Source of the DNA: RUG100 sp050953425
GTDB taxonomy: Bacteria > Bacillota > Clostridia > Peptostreptococcales > Anaerovoracaceae
Assembly (NCBI GenBank): GCA_050953425.1
Contig: JBMNMQ010000007.1
Span: forward strand, 248,001-312,000
Length of the DNA stretch: 64,000 bases
Reading direction: 5' to 3'
The notes under the pieces were generated by a model. The model did no database searches and was not told the DNA's origin. It saw only the letters and a program-made list of their open reading frames with translations. The translations under genes and the position numbers were made by a program. Positions within the stretch are counted from its first letter, which is position 1. The number at the start of each line of letters is the position of its first letter. Shown here piece after piece: positions 33,382 to 41,978 of the stretch.

Positions 33382-35952
33382 TCAGCGCACCGACGACAGC
33401 ACCGGCTTGGTGTACCAGATCTTTTCGGCGTAGTCGCGGATGCTGCGATCGGCGGCAAAGCGCGCGGCCTTGGCGATGTTGTCGATCGACATCGTATTCC
33501 AGCGACTGCGGTCCTCGTAGTCCGCCTGCATCTGATCGTGCACCCGGCAGTAGTCCTCGAAATCGCGCAGGCACATGTAGGGGTCGGCGATGCTGTACGA
33601 GGGCTGCAGCAGGTAATCCCGCAGCTTGTTGAAATCCCTGCCGGCAAAGCCCCTGCCGATGGCATCGATGACACGGCGCAGCGTCGCATCGGTGTTGTAG
33701 AGCTGTTCGGCATGGTAGCCGTTCTGCACTTCCTGCCGCACTTCTTCTTCGTTGAGACCGAAGATGTAGATGCTGTCCGGCCCGACGGCCTCGCGGATTT
33801 CGACGTTGGCGCCGTCGAGGGTGCCGATGGTGACGGCACCGTTGATCATCATCTTCATATTGCCGGTGCCGCTGGCTTCCTTGCCGGCCAGCGAAATCTG
33901 CTCGGAGATTTCCGTCGCCGGCATCAGCATCTCCGCCATCGAGACACTGTAGTTTTCCAGAAAGACGACCTTCATCTTCTTTGAGATGACCGGATCGTTT
34001 TCGATCTCTTCCCCCAGTTTCCAGATCAGGTCGATGATCTCCTTGGCCAGATAGTAGCTCGGCGCCGCCTTGGCCGCAAAGAGATAGGTTTCGGGACGCG
34101 TCACCTTGTTCGGATTTTCCTTCAGATCCAGATAGCGGGCGATGATGCGCATCGCGTTCATCAGCTGCCGCTTGTATTCGTGCAGCCGCTTGGCCTGCAC
34201 GATGAAGAGCGAGTCGGGATCGATTTCGATGCCGCGGTCGCGGCGGATGCGGTCGGCGAGCCGGGCCTTGCTGCCGCGCTTGATTTTTTCCAGCCGTTCC
34301 TGTACGCCGCTGTCGCCGCGGAAGTGGATGAAATCCTCGAGACGCTCGGGATGCAGCCGATAGTCGGGACCGATGCAGTCGTCGATCAGCGCCGCCAGCT
34401 GCGGGTTGGACTGACACAGCCAGCGGCGGTAGGCGATGCCGTTGGTGACGTTGGCAAATTTATAGGGCGTCATCAGGAAGTGATCGTGAAAGAGATCGTC
34501 CCTGAGGATGCGCGAGTGCAGCGCCGAGACGCCGTTGACGCGGTGCGAGCCGATGACCGAGAGGTTGGCCATGCGCACCTGCTTGTCGCCGAGAATCGCC
34601 ATGTAGTCGATCTTGCCCTTGTCGCCGGGGAATTTTTCGTTGGCGGCAATGCGGAAGCGGCGGTCGATTTCGCAGATGATCGCGAAGATGCGCGGCATCA
34701 TCGTGCGCACCAGATCGGCGTTCCATTTTTCCAGCGCTTCGGCGAGGACCGTGTGGTTGGTATAGGAAACGGTGGAAGTGATGATCTTCCAGGCATGATC
34801 CCAGTCGTAGCCGTAATCGTCGAGGAAGATGCGCATCAGTTCCGGAATCGTCAGGGCCGGGTGGGTGTCGTTGATGTGGATCACCGTTTTTTCGCCGAAG
34901 TTGCTGAGCGTGCCGAACTGGTTGTAGTGGTCGCGGACGATGTTCTGGCAGGAAGCGGAGACCATAAAGTACTGCTGCTTGAGCCGCAGCTCCTTGCCTT
35001 CCTCGATGTTGTCGGCGGGATAGAGTACCTTGGTGATCAGTTCGGCGCTGTTGTTCTTCTGCGCTGCCCGGGTAAAGTCGCCGTTGTTGAAGAGGCCCAT
35101 GTCAAAGTCCTCCGAGTCGCGGGCGCGCCAGAGCCGCAGCTTGCTGACGGCCTCGCTGTCGGCGCCGGAAATGTACAGATCGTAGGGTACGGCCTCTACT
35201 TTCTGGGCATCGTCGAGGTGGTAGCGCATCCGGCCGTCTTCCCAGTACTCGCTGTAGCGTCCGTAGAAGTGGACGTAAAAGGTGTCATCTTCGTGCGGGT
35301 TGAGCCAGACGCGGCCGCCGGGAAGCCAGTTGTCCGGCAGCTCGACCTGCCAGCCGTCGACGATCTTCTGCCGGAAGAGGCCGTATTCGTAGCGCAGTGA
35401 AAAGCCGGTTGCATCATAGCCGCCGGTCGCCAGCGCGTCCATGAAGCAGGCTGCCAGCCGTCCCAGGCCGCCGTTGCCGAGACCGGCATCGGGTTCGCAG
35501 TCGTAGAGATCCTGCATGGCGATGCCCTTCTCCTGCATCAGCTCTTCCGCGAGCTGCGTTTCACCGAGGTTATAGAGATTGTTTTTCAGTGACTGGCCGA
35601 CCAGAAACTCCATGCATATATAGTAGATCTTTTTGCGCCCCTGAGTGCGGTTTTCAATCTCCATGCGCCGGTCGTTGAAGGCGACGCGCTTTTCCAGCAG
35701 CTGGGTGTTGACGACGAAAGCCGTCGCCTTGTAGAGATCCTGGACATCGGCCTGCTCAAAAGTGACGTGGAGCCGATTCTTCAGGTATACTTCGATTTTT
35801 CTGCGGAAGGAGGCCGGTGTTTCGGCCTCGGCGGGGATGACGGCACCGAGTTCGGCCGCGGTTTCCGCCGCTGCGGGCGAGGCCGCGGCGGCGGCGGTCA
35901 TCCGGTTCGTCTTGTTTCTTGCTGTTTTATTTTCTTTCTTCTTTGCGTTCAT
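33382..35952 (-). CDS. glgP: Glycogen/maltodextrin phosphorylase
   Basis: 856-residue GT35 phosphorylase that releases glucose-1-phosphate from alpha-1,4-glucan ends with PLP as cofactor. PLP lysine Lys700 in EASGTGNMKMMINGAVTIGTLDG; other landmarks are MEFLVGQSL, DAGLGNGGLGRLAACFMDALA, VIHINDTHPAL and VQAKRLHEYKRQLMN. The first 45 residues are a Lys/Ala-rich extension beyond the usual start, milder than that on the neighbouring glgA. AAAGGA lies before the ATG. It follows glgA by 96 bases on the same strand, so synthesis and breakdown enzymes are probably cotranscribed. Confidence 0.96.
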   Translation of the reverse strand: MNAKKKENKTARNKTNRMTAAAAASPAAAETAAELGAVIPAEAETPASFRRKIEVYLKNRLHVTFEQADVQDLYKATAFVVNTQLLEKRVAFNDRRMEIENRTQGRKKIYYICMEFLVGQSLKNNLYNLGETQLAEELMQEKGIAMQDLYDCEPDAGLGNGGLGRLAACFMDALATGGYDATGFSLRYEYGLFRQKIVDGWQVELPDNWLPGGRVWLNPHEDDTFYVHFYGRYSEYWEDGRMRYHLDDAQKVEAVPYDLYISGADSEAVSKLRLWRARDSEDFDMGLFNNGDFTRAAQKNNSAELITKVLYPADNIEEGKELRLKQQYFMVSASCQNIVRDHYNQFGTLSNFGEKTVIHINDTHPALTIPELMRIFLDDYGYDWDHAWKIITSTVSYTNHTVLAEALEKWNADLVRTMMPRIFAIICEIDRRFRIAANEKFPGDKGKIDYMAILGDKQVRMANLSVIGSHRVNGVSALHSRILRDDLFHDHFLMTPYKFANVTNGIAYRRWLCQSNPQLAALIDDCIGPDYRLHPERLEDFIHFRGDSGVQERLEKIKRGSKARLADRIRRDRGIEIDPDSLFIVQAKRLHEYKRQLMNAMRIIARYLDLKENPNKVTRPETYLFAAKAAPSYYLAKEIIDLIWKLGEEIENDPVISKKMKVVFLENYSVSMAEMLMPATEISEQISLAGKEASGTGNMKMMINGAVTIGTLDGANVEIREAVGPDSIYIFGLNEEEVRQEVQNGYHAEQLYNTDATLRRVIDAIGRGFAGRDFNKLRDYLLQPSYSIADPYMCLRDFEDYCRVHDQMQADYEDRSRWNTMSIDNIAKAARFAADRSIRDYAEKIWYTKPVLSSVR

Positions 35953-36048
35953 AGTCTTCCTTTCTTAAACGTTTCCCCGTTTCATGATTTCACACTGCCC
36001 GATACCCTGTGCGGGCGGCGGGCTGCCGTCCCGCGGGAGCTTTCCCTG

Positions 36049-37434
36049 CTATTCGAAGAGGCTTTCGTAGAGTTCGCGATAGATGCCGGCGGATTTCTTC
36101 CAGCCGAAATCGAGTTCGAGGTCATGCCGTACGAGAGCGCTCCAGTTGGTGCGGTCGTACCAGCGCTCGACAGCGTTCATCACCGCGTGGTACAGGCTGT
36201 CGCTGTCGTAGTCCTCGAAGACAAAGCCGCTGCCGTCGCCGAGCGTGCAGTCCTTGATCGAGTCGCGCAGCCCGCCGGTGCTGCGCACCACGGGAATATC
36301 GCCGTAGCGGCAGCCGATCATCTGGTTGAGGCCGCAGGGTTCGTTGCGCGACGGCACCAGCAGGATGTCGCCGGCCGCGTAGAGACGATGCGACAGATCG
36401 GCACTGAACTTGATGATGCAGCGGGCCTTGTCGCGGTGACGGCCCTCGAGCCCGTGGAAGAAGTCTTCGTATTCCGGATAGCCGTTGCCGAGGAGGATGA
36501 ACTGCACATCGTGGCTGTCGAGGATGCCGTCGATGGTCGCCCGGATCAGATCCATGCCCTTGGCGGGCACCAGGCGGGAGATCACGGTGATCAGCGGCAC
36601 ATCGCGCACCGGCAGCGCCAGGCTGTCCTGCAGCTGTGCCTTGCAGATCGCTTTGCCGTTGAGATCCAGACTGGAATAATTGGCGGGAATCAGCGGGTCG
36701 ACGGCCGGGTCGTAGAGGGATGTGTCGATGCCGTTGAGAATGCCGTGCAGCTTCCAGGCATTGCGGTTGATGATGTCGTGCAGTCCGCAGGCGGCCAGCG
36801 GGCTCTTCAGCTCTTCGGCGTAGGTCGGGCTGACCGTGCACAGAAGGTGGGCGCTCTCAATGCCGCCCTTGAGCAGATTAACGCCCTCGCCGAATTCGAC
36901 GACGTGGTTTTCTCCTTCGGGCAGGCCGATGACTTCGCTGAGGAATTCATGCGGATAAAAGCCCTGATATTCAATGTTGTGGATGGAGAGGATCGTCTTC
37001 AGATTTTCGCGATGATAGAGCGAATTCTGATAGACCGGTACCAGCGCGGTCTGCCAGTCATTGGCGTGAATAATCTCCGGTTCAAAGCCGGTGAGTTCGA
37101 CGGCGTCGAGGACGGCCCGCGAGAAGTAGGCAAAGCGCTCGCCGTCGTCGTAGTAGCCGTAGAGCCCGGGACGGCCGAAGTAGTATTCGTTGTCGATGAA
37201 ATAGTAGATCACGCCCCTGTAAGCCAGTTCAAAGACGCCCATGTACTGCGAGCGCCAGGCGAGGTTGATGTAGCGGCTGCCGAGGAATGTCATGCGGGAG
37301 CGGTACTCTTCGCCGATATCCTGATAGAGCGGCAGGATGACCCGGCAGTCGATCTCCGCGCCGCTGAGACTGTTGAGTGCCCGCGGCAGTGAGCCGGAGA
37401 CTTCGCCGAGCCCGCCGGTGTGGGCAAAGGGCAC
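36049..37434 (-). CDS. glgA: Glycogen synthase (ADP-glucose), catalytic core
   Basis: GT5 glycosyltransferase extending glucan from ADP-glucose. Core motifs: HTGGLGEVSGSLPRAL, IHANDWQTALVPVY, LSIHNIEYQG, NGIDTSLYDP, ISRLVPAKGMDLI, VPSRNEPCGLNQMIGCRYGDIPVVRSTGGL. The frame's own first start is a GTG with no ribosome site. It would lack the conserved first strand, which is found (RRVLYATP) in the other frame just upstream. Continuation from there needs one base skipped at CCC-C (37441-37444), giving ..VLYATPECVPFAHTGG.. The usual Lys of KTGGL is His here. Either a recoded or frameshifted fusion with the Lys/Ala-rich gene, or a base-count error. Confidence 0.88.
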   Translation of the reverse strand: MPFAHTGGLGEVSGSLPRALNSLSGAEIDCRVILPLYQDIGEEYRSRMTFLGSRYINLAWRSQYMGVFELAYRGVIYYFIDNEYYFGRPGLYGYYDDGERFAYFSRAVLDAVELTGFEPEIIHANDWQTALVPVYQNSLYHRENLKTILSIHNIEYQGFYPHEFLSEVIGLPEGENHVVEFGEGVNLLKGGIESAHLLCTVSPTYAEELKSPLAACGLHDIINRNAWKLHGILNGIDTSLYDPAVDPLIPANYSSLDLNGKAICKAQLQDSLALPVRDVPLITVISRLVPAKGMDLIRATIDGILDSHDVQFILLGNGYPEYEDFFHGLEGRHRDKARCIIKFSADLSHRLYAAGDILLVPSRNEPCGLNQMIGCRYGDIPVVRSTGGLRDSIKDCTLGDGSGFVFEDYDSDSLYHAVMNAVERWYDRTNWSALVRHDLELDFGWKKSAGIYRELYESLFE

Positions 37435-38242
37435 GCACTCGGGGCGTCGCGTAGAGAACCCGGCGAGCCGAAGCAGAAGCCTTCGGAAAATCGGTATCCT
37501 CCGCCGCGGGGGCGGCGCTGCCGGCGTCTGCGGCGGCCGGGGGCATGGCCTCCGGCTTGACGGCCGGGGCTTCCGCCTTCGGCTTGACGGCCGGGGCTTC
37601 CGCCTTCGGCTTGACGGCCGGGGCTTCCGCCTTCGGCTTGACGGCCGGAACCTCTGCCTCCGGCTGCACGACCGGCGTGCCGGATTTCTGCTTTTCGGCC
37701 GCGGCGGTGTCTGCGGCAGTCGCTTTGGCTGCTTTTGCTGTCTCGGCGGCTGTCGATTCGGTCTTTTTTATCTTCTCGGCCGGGGCTGCAGCAGTTTGAT
37801 TCGTCTCTGCAGCTTTCCTCGCCGTTGTTTTTTTCGCCGTGGATTTGGCACTGCTCCGGGTTTTGGCCGCAGAGGAAGACGCCGACTTTTTCCGGGTCGT
37901 CTTTTTGGCGGCGGAAGAGGTCGACTTTTTGCGGGCGGCTGTTTTTTTCGTGCCGGAAGCGGCTGTGCTCTTTTTGGCGGCGGTTTTCTTTCGCGTCGTC
38001 CTGGCGGCGGTGGATTTTCCGGTCGTTTTCGTCTCCGCCTTTTTTGCGCTGCTGTCGGTGTCGGCCGCCGCTGCGTTCTTTTTCGCTGCGGCTGTTTTGC
38101 TCCCGGCGGCTGCAGCCGTTTTGCTGCCGGCCGCGGCTCCTGCGGAAGCGCTGTCTGCGGCCCCCGCTGCCGCTGATTCTGCTGTCGGGGTATCGGTCGT
38201 ATTGTCGGTGGTCATGGTCTGCTTTTTCGTCGGTTCAGTCAT
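37229..38242 (-). CDS. Lys/Ala-rich histone-H1-like region reading into glgA in a shifted frame
   Basis: A frame with promoter and strong GGAGGG site, 337 codons. Residues about 40-175 are almost only Lys, Ala, Thr, Ser and Arg (for example SAAKKTTRKKSASSSAAKTR), like histone H1 or AlgP-type C-termini, highly basic and disordered. Then come four near-identical nine-residue units AEAPAVKPK, then an Ala/Pro stretch. Residues 260-267 read RRVLYATP, the exact N-terminal strand of GlgA. Past codon 267 the frame leaves GlgA and the remaining 70 residues are glgA read out of frame. A +1 shift at CCC-CGA would produce a GlgA of about 730 residues with this tail at its N-terminus. Confidence 0.65.
   Translation of the reverse strand: MTEPTKKQTMTTDNTTDTPTAESAAAGAADSASAGAAAGSKTAAAAGSKTAAAKKNAAAADTDSSAKKAETKTTGKSTAARTTRKKTAAKKSTAASGTKKTAARKKSTSSAAKKTTRKKSASSSAAKTRSSAKSTAKKTTARKAAETNQTAAAPAEKIKKTESTAAETAKAAKATAADTAAAEKQKSGTPVVQPEAEVPAVKPKAEAPAVKPKAEAPAVKPKAEAPAVKPEAMPPAAADAGSAAPAAEDTDFPKASASARRVLYATPRVRALCPHRRARRSLRLTAAGTQQSQRRGDRLPGHPAALSGYRRRVPLPHDIPRQPLHQPRLALAVHGRL
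37551..37658. repeat. Four 27-bp tandem repeats encoding AEAPAVKPK units
   Basis: Unit TTCGGCTTGACGGCCGGGGC plus TTCCGCC. Units 1-3 are nearly identical and unit 4 has several changes. The period is a multiple of three, so copy number can change without breaking the frame. Confidence 0.92.
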
Positions 38243-38314
38243 ACCTGCCCTCCCTGTCGGTATCGGTTTGATGTTCAGAAAATCCTGTGTTTTTGTCCTT
38301 GCGGTACGTCCCTG

Positions 38315-38343
38315 ATTATACTACATTCGGCGATTCGGTACAA
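38315..38343 (-). promoter_or_regulatory. Leftward promoter of the Lys/Ala-rich-glgA-glgP transcript
   Basis: On the minus strand TTGTAC, 17-base spacer, perfect TATAAT, about 65 bases before the start at 38242. Confidence 0.75.
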
Positions 38344-38745
38344 CGGCTGGCGGAACCGCCGGGAGCTCCGTCTGCGGTGTCCGGCGGGATGCTTTCTGCG
38401 CGGTGCACGGAGAACGCGGCGGCCCCGCAAACAGGCGGCCCGCGGACCGGTGCGCGGCACGGCGGCACTGCTTTCGCGCGGCCGCAGGCGGCGGTGCGGA
38501 AACGTAAATTTTAGGTCATTTTTCTGTATAACGGCGCCGTTCAGTCCGATGAGGGCGATCAGCAGCCCGAGCAGGGCGGCAGGAAAGATCTGCGTGTGCC
38601 GGGTTTCGCGGCCGGGACCGGACGGCGCGTCAGGTCCGTCGGTGTATGACCGTGCGTGCCGGGTTCCGCGGACGGGGCCGCCGCCCCGGAAACGCAAATT
38701 TTCTGTAAGGAAGGGATAAACTTTCTGCCCCTCCCGCCGGCGCAA

Positions 38746-38774
38746 TTGCAATGGCGGGCTCACTGCGTTATTAT
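38746..38774 (+). promoter_or_regulatory. glgB promoter P1
   Basis: TTGCAA, 17-base spacer, TATTAT. It lies 32 bases upstream of an almost parallel second promoter. Confidence 0.65.
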
Positions 38775-38777
38775 AGT

Positions 38778-38806
38778 TTGAAAAGACGAATTTATTGCGC
38801 TATTAT
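38778..38806 (+). promoter_or_regulatory. glgB promoter P2
   Basis: TTGAAA, 17-base spacer, TATTAT, with a start expected near 38813, 27 bases before the glgB ATG. Confidence 0.7.
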
Positions 38807-38839
38807 AAAAAGAGAACCACCGTGCGGGAGGAAACCGAA

Positions 38840-40771
38840 ATGGCAGTTGTCAGCAAGCAGATCACAGGCGGTATCGCGGAACATAAATACCTGTTTCATA
38901 AGGGCCGTAATCATCGCAGCTATGAACTTTTCGGCGCCCACCGCGCCGGCGGCAGCGTGCGCGACGGCTATCTGTTCCGCGTCTGGGCCCCGCGGGCGGC
39001 GGCGGTGTCGGTGGTCGGCAGTTTCAATGACTGGGATCCGCAGGCTGATCCGATGCGGCAGCTGGACGACGACACCAGCATCTGGGAACTGACCTGCAGT
39101 GCCGCGCGGGAGGGGGATCTCTACAAATTTGCGGTGCGCACCGACGACGGCCGGCTGCTCTACAAGGCGGATCCGTATGCGTTCTGTTCCGAGCGCGCCG
39201 GCGAGGCAGCCGAGGACAGTCAGAAAGCCTCGATTCTCTATGATCTTTCGCGGCCCTTTGACTGGCACGATGACCGCTGGCTGCGCAGCCGCGACAGCCG
39301 CAATCCCTATGAAGCGCCGATGAACATCTACGAGGTGCATCTCGGCTCCTGGAAGCGCGATGCCGACGGTGCGCCGCTGAATTATCGCGAACTGGCGGAT
39401 CAGCTCATCCCCTATGCCGCCGACATGGGGTATACGCATCTGGAGCTGCTGCCGGTGATGGAGCACCCGTATGACGGGTCCTGGGGCTACCAGATCACCG
39501 GATATTACAGCGTAACGTCGCGTTACGGCGATCCCGCTGACTTCAAATATCTGATCAATACGGCCCATGCCCGCGGCCTCGGCGTCATTCTCGACTGGGT
39601 GCCGGCGCATTTCCCCAAGGACGAATACGGTCTGGTGGAATTCGACGGCTATCCGCTCTACGAATACACCGATCCTCTGAAGATGGAGCACAAGGGCTGG
39701 GGCACGCGTGCTTTCGACTTCGGCCGCCCCGAGGTCGTCAGTTTTCTGGTCTCCAACGCCTTTTTTTACTGCGAGGAGTACCATGCCGACGGCCTGCGGG
39801 TCGATGCGGTGGCGGCGATGCTGTATCTGAACTATGATCGGCAGGACGGGGAATGGACGCCCAACGATGAGGGCGGCATCGAGAACAAGGAAGCGACAAA
39901 GTTCCTCCAGACCGTCAACGAGCACGTGCTGCGGCACCACCCCGGTGTGCTGATGATCGCCGAGGAATCGACGGCCTGGCCGAATGTGACCAAGCCGCCG
40001 AAAGTCGGCGGACTCGGCTTTAATTTCAAATGGAACATGGGATGGATGAACGACGTCCTTGAGTATTTCTCCACGGATCCTCTTTTTCGCCGCGGCATCC
40101 ATAACAAGCTGACCTTCGCGATCACTTACGCTTACAGCGAGAATTACATTCTGCCGATCTCCCACGATGAAGTGGTGCACGGCAAGCATTCGCTGCTCGA
40201 CAAGATGCCGGGCGAATACGAAGATAAATTTGCCGGCATGCGCAGTTTCCTCGTCTATATGATGACGCATCCGGGCAAGAAGCTGCTCTTTATGGGGCAG
40301 GAATTCGGCCATTTCGCCGAGTGGAACGAAAAGAAAGAGCTGGACTGGATGCTGCTGGACTACGAACAGCATCAGAAACTGCGGGACTTTGTCCGGGAAC
40401 TCAATCAGTACTATCTGCAGACTCCGGCGCTCTGGCGGCGCGACGATTCCTTCGACGGCTTTCAGTGGATCGATGCCGACAACGCCGACGACAATGTCTA
40501 TACCTATCTCCGCACCGAGCGCGGCGTGCGCTATGACGCGCTGCTGGTTGCTCTCAACCTCTCCGGTCGAGACATCGAGCAGTACGACATCGGCGTGCCC
40601 GCGGCAGCCTCCTATACCCTCGTCATCGATACCGACCGCGTGCGCGCGGGCGGCAGGGGGCTGCGGCGGAAGAAGAACTATCAGGTGAAGAAGGGCAGCT
40701 GCAATGGATTTGCGCAGCATGTGACCATCAGGCTGCCGAAACTTTCAGCTGTCATACTCGAAATGAGGTGA
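38840..40771 (+). CDS. glgB: 1,4-alpha-glucan branching enzyme
   Basis: GH13 branching enzyme, 643 residues, that makes alpha-1,6 branch points. CBM48 domain (YLFRVWAPRAAAVSVVGSFNDWD, about residues 45-65), then the catalytic barrel: GYQITGYYSVTSRYG, nucleophile Asp322 in DGLRVDAVAAML, acid/base Glu in MIAEESTAWP (375/376), and PISHDEVVHGKHSL. C-terminal beta domain at the end. GGGAGG before the ATG chooses this start over one 15 codons upstream, which overlaps the promoter region. First gene of glgBCD-amylase-pgm. Confidence 0.96.
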   Translation: MAVVSKQITGGIAEHKYLFHKGRNHRSYELFGAHRAGGSVRDGYLFRVWAPRAAAVSVVGSFNDWDPQADPMRQLDDDTSIWELTCSAAREGDLYKFAVRTDDGRLLYKADPYAFCSERAGEAAEDSQKASILYDLSRPFDWHDDRWLRSRDSRNPYEAPMNIYEVHLGSWKRDADGAPLNYRELADQLIPYAADMGYTHLELLPVMEHPYDGSWGYQITGYYSVTSRYGDPADFKYLINTAHARGLGVILDWVPAHFPKDEYGLVEFDGYPLYEYTDPLKMEHKGWGTRAFDFGRPEVVSFLVSNAFFYCEEYHADGLRVDAVAAMLYLNYDRQDGEWTPNDEGGIENKEATKFLQTVNEHVLRHHPGVLMIAEESTAWPNVTKPPKVGGLGFNFKWNMGWMNDVLEYFSTDPLFRRGIHNKLTFAITYAYSENYILPISHDEVVHGKHSLLDKMPGEYEDKFAGMRSFLVYMMTHPGKKLLFMGQEFGHFAEWNEKKELDWMLLDYEQHQKLRDFVRELNQYYLQTPALWRRDDSFDGFQWIDADNADDNVYTYLRTERGVRYDALLVALNLSGRDIEQYDIGVPAAASYTLVIDTDRVRAGGRGLRRKKNYQVKKGSCNGFAQHVTIRLPKLSAVILEMR

Positions 40772-40775
40772 ACCA

Positions 40776-41963
40776 ATGATCGAGAAAAAGCAATGCGTTG
40801 CGATGCTGCTGGCGGGCGGCCAGGGAAGCCGGCTGGCGCCGCTGACCCGCGACATCGCCAAACCGGCCGTACCGTTTGGGGCCCGCTACCGGATCATCGA
40901 TTTTTCCCTTTCCAACTGTGTCAATTCCGGCATCGACACGGTGGGAGTGCTGACGCAGTACCAGCCGATGGAATTGAATGAATACCTCGGCATGGGGGCG
41001 CCGTGGGATCTGGATCTGCGCTTTGGCGGCCTGCATGTGCTGCCGCCGTACCAGGACTCCAAGGGAGGCGACTGGTTCAAGGGCACGGCCAATGCCATCT
41101 ATCAGAATCTGGACTTTATCAAGCGCTTTGATCCCGAATATGTGCTGATTCTCTCCGGCGATCACATCTACAAGATGGATTATTCGCTGATGCTGCAGGA
41201 ACATATCGCCAATGAGGCGGACTGCACGATCGCCGTGATCGATGTCGATCCCGAAGAAGCGTCGCGGTTCGGCATCATGACCACCGATGCGGAGGGACGA
41301 ATCACGGAGTTCGAGGAAAAGCCGGCGCAGCCGAAGAGCACGCAGGCTTCGATGGGCGTCTATATTTTCACCACCGAGGCGCTGATCAAGTACCTCGTGG
41401 CCGACGAAGAGAATGCCGATTCGAGCAATGACTTCGGCAAGAACATCATCCCCGGCATGCTGGGGGACGGCTGCCGCATGTTCGCCTATCTCTACAAGGG
41501 ATACTGGCGGGACGTCGGCACGCTGGATTCGTTCTGGGCGGCCAACATGGACGTCCTCGGCGAGATGCCGGAGCTGTGGCTCAACGATCCCGGCTGGCGC
41601 ATCTACTACCGCCACTCCTTCAACCATCCGCAGTATCTCGGTCAGCATGCGCGGATCACCAATTCGATCTGCGGTGACGGCAACGAGATCGACAGCCGCA
41701 TCGACCATTCGGTGATCTTCAACAACGTCATCGTCGAAGAGGGGGCGGAGATCCGCGACAGCATCATCATGAGCGACTGCGTCATCCAGAAGGGCGCGCG
41801 GGTAGAGTACGCGATCGTTGACCGCGGCACCGTGATCGGCACGGCCGCCGAAGTCGGCGGCAGCCGCGAGCGGGGCGCACTGACGGTGGTGAGCCGCGGG
41901 CTCTCGCTCGACGGCGGGCAGCAGATTGCCCCCGGCACCATCTACACGGGAACGGAACGATAG
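40776..41963 (+). CDS. glgC: Glucose-1-phosphate adenylyltransferase
   Basis: 395 residues, makes ADP-glucose for GlgA from ATP and glucose-1-phosphate. N-terminal nucleotide-binding LAGGQGSRLAPLTRDIAKPAVPFG, catalytic region ILSGDHIYKMDY, FEEKP, YWRDVGTLDSFW, and a C-terminal left-handed beta-helix domain with hexapeptide turns (NSICGDG, SVIFNNVIVEEGAEI). GAGGTGA four bases before ATG overlaps the end of glgB, so expression is coupled. GlgD follows directly. Confidence 0.96.
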   Translation: MIEKKQCVAMLLAGGQGSRLAPLTRDIAKPAVPFGARYRIIDFSLSNCVNSGIDTVGVLTQYQPMELNEYLGMGAPWDLDLRFGGLHVLPPYQDSKGGDWFKGTANAIYQNLDFIKRFDPEYVLILSGDHIYKMDYSLMLQEHIANEADCTIAVIDVDPEEASRFGIMTTDAEGRITEFEEKPAQPKSTQASMGVYIFTTEALIKYLVADEENADSSNDFGKNIIPGMLGDGCRMFAYLYKGYWRDVGTLDSFWAANMDVLGEMPELWLNDPGWRIYYRHSFNHPQYLGQHARITNSICGDGNEIDSRIDHSVIFNNVIVEEGAEIRDSIIMSDCVIQKGARVEYAIVDRGTVIGTAAEVGGSRERGALTVVSRGLSLDGGQQIAPGTIYTGTER

Positions 41964-41978
41964 GGGAGGAGGTACGAA

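Larger units (their letters stand above)
38243..38839. other. Divergent control region between glgA and glgB
   Basis: About 600 bases with no convincing gene. It holds the leftward glgA promoter at one end, tandem rightward glgB promoters at the other, and between them a 16-base motif CGGAAACGYAAATTTT at 38497-38512 and again at 38687-38702. A degenerate GTGCCGGGTTYCGCGG block also occurs twice between these. A short hydrophobic frame on the minus strand (FPAALLGLLIALIGL) lacks a start and is not called. Confidence 0.55.

Noticed and set aside
38275..38763. Minus-strand frame with a hydrophobic FPAALLGLLIALIGL segment in the glg control region
   Set aside because: No ribosome site or start near the hydrophobic part, Arg/Pro-rich junk around it, and two promoters overlap it.
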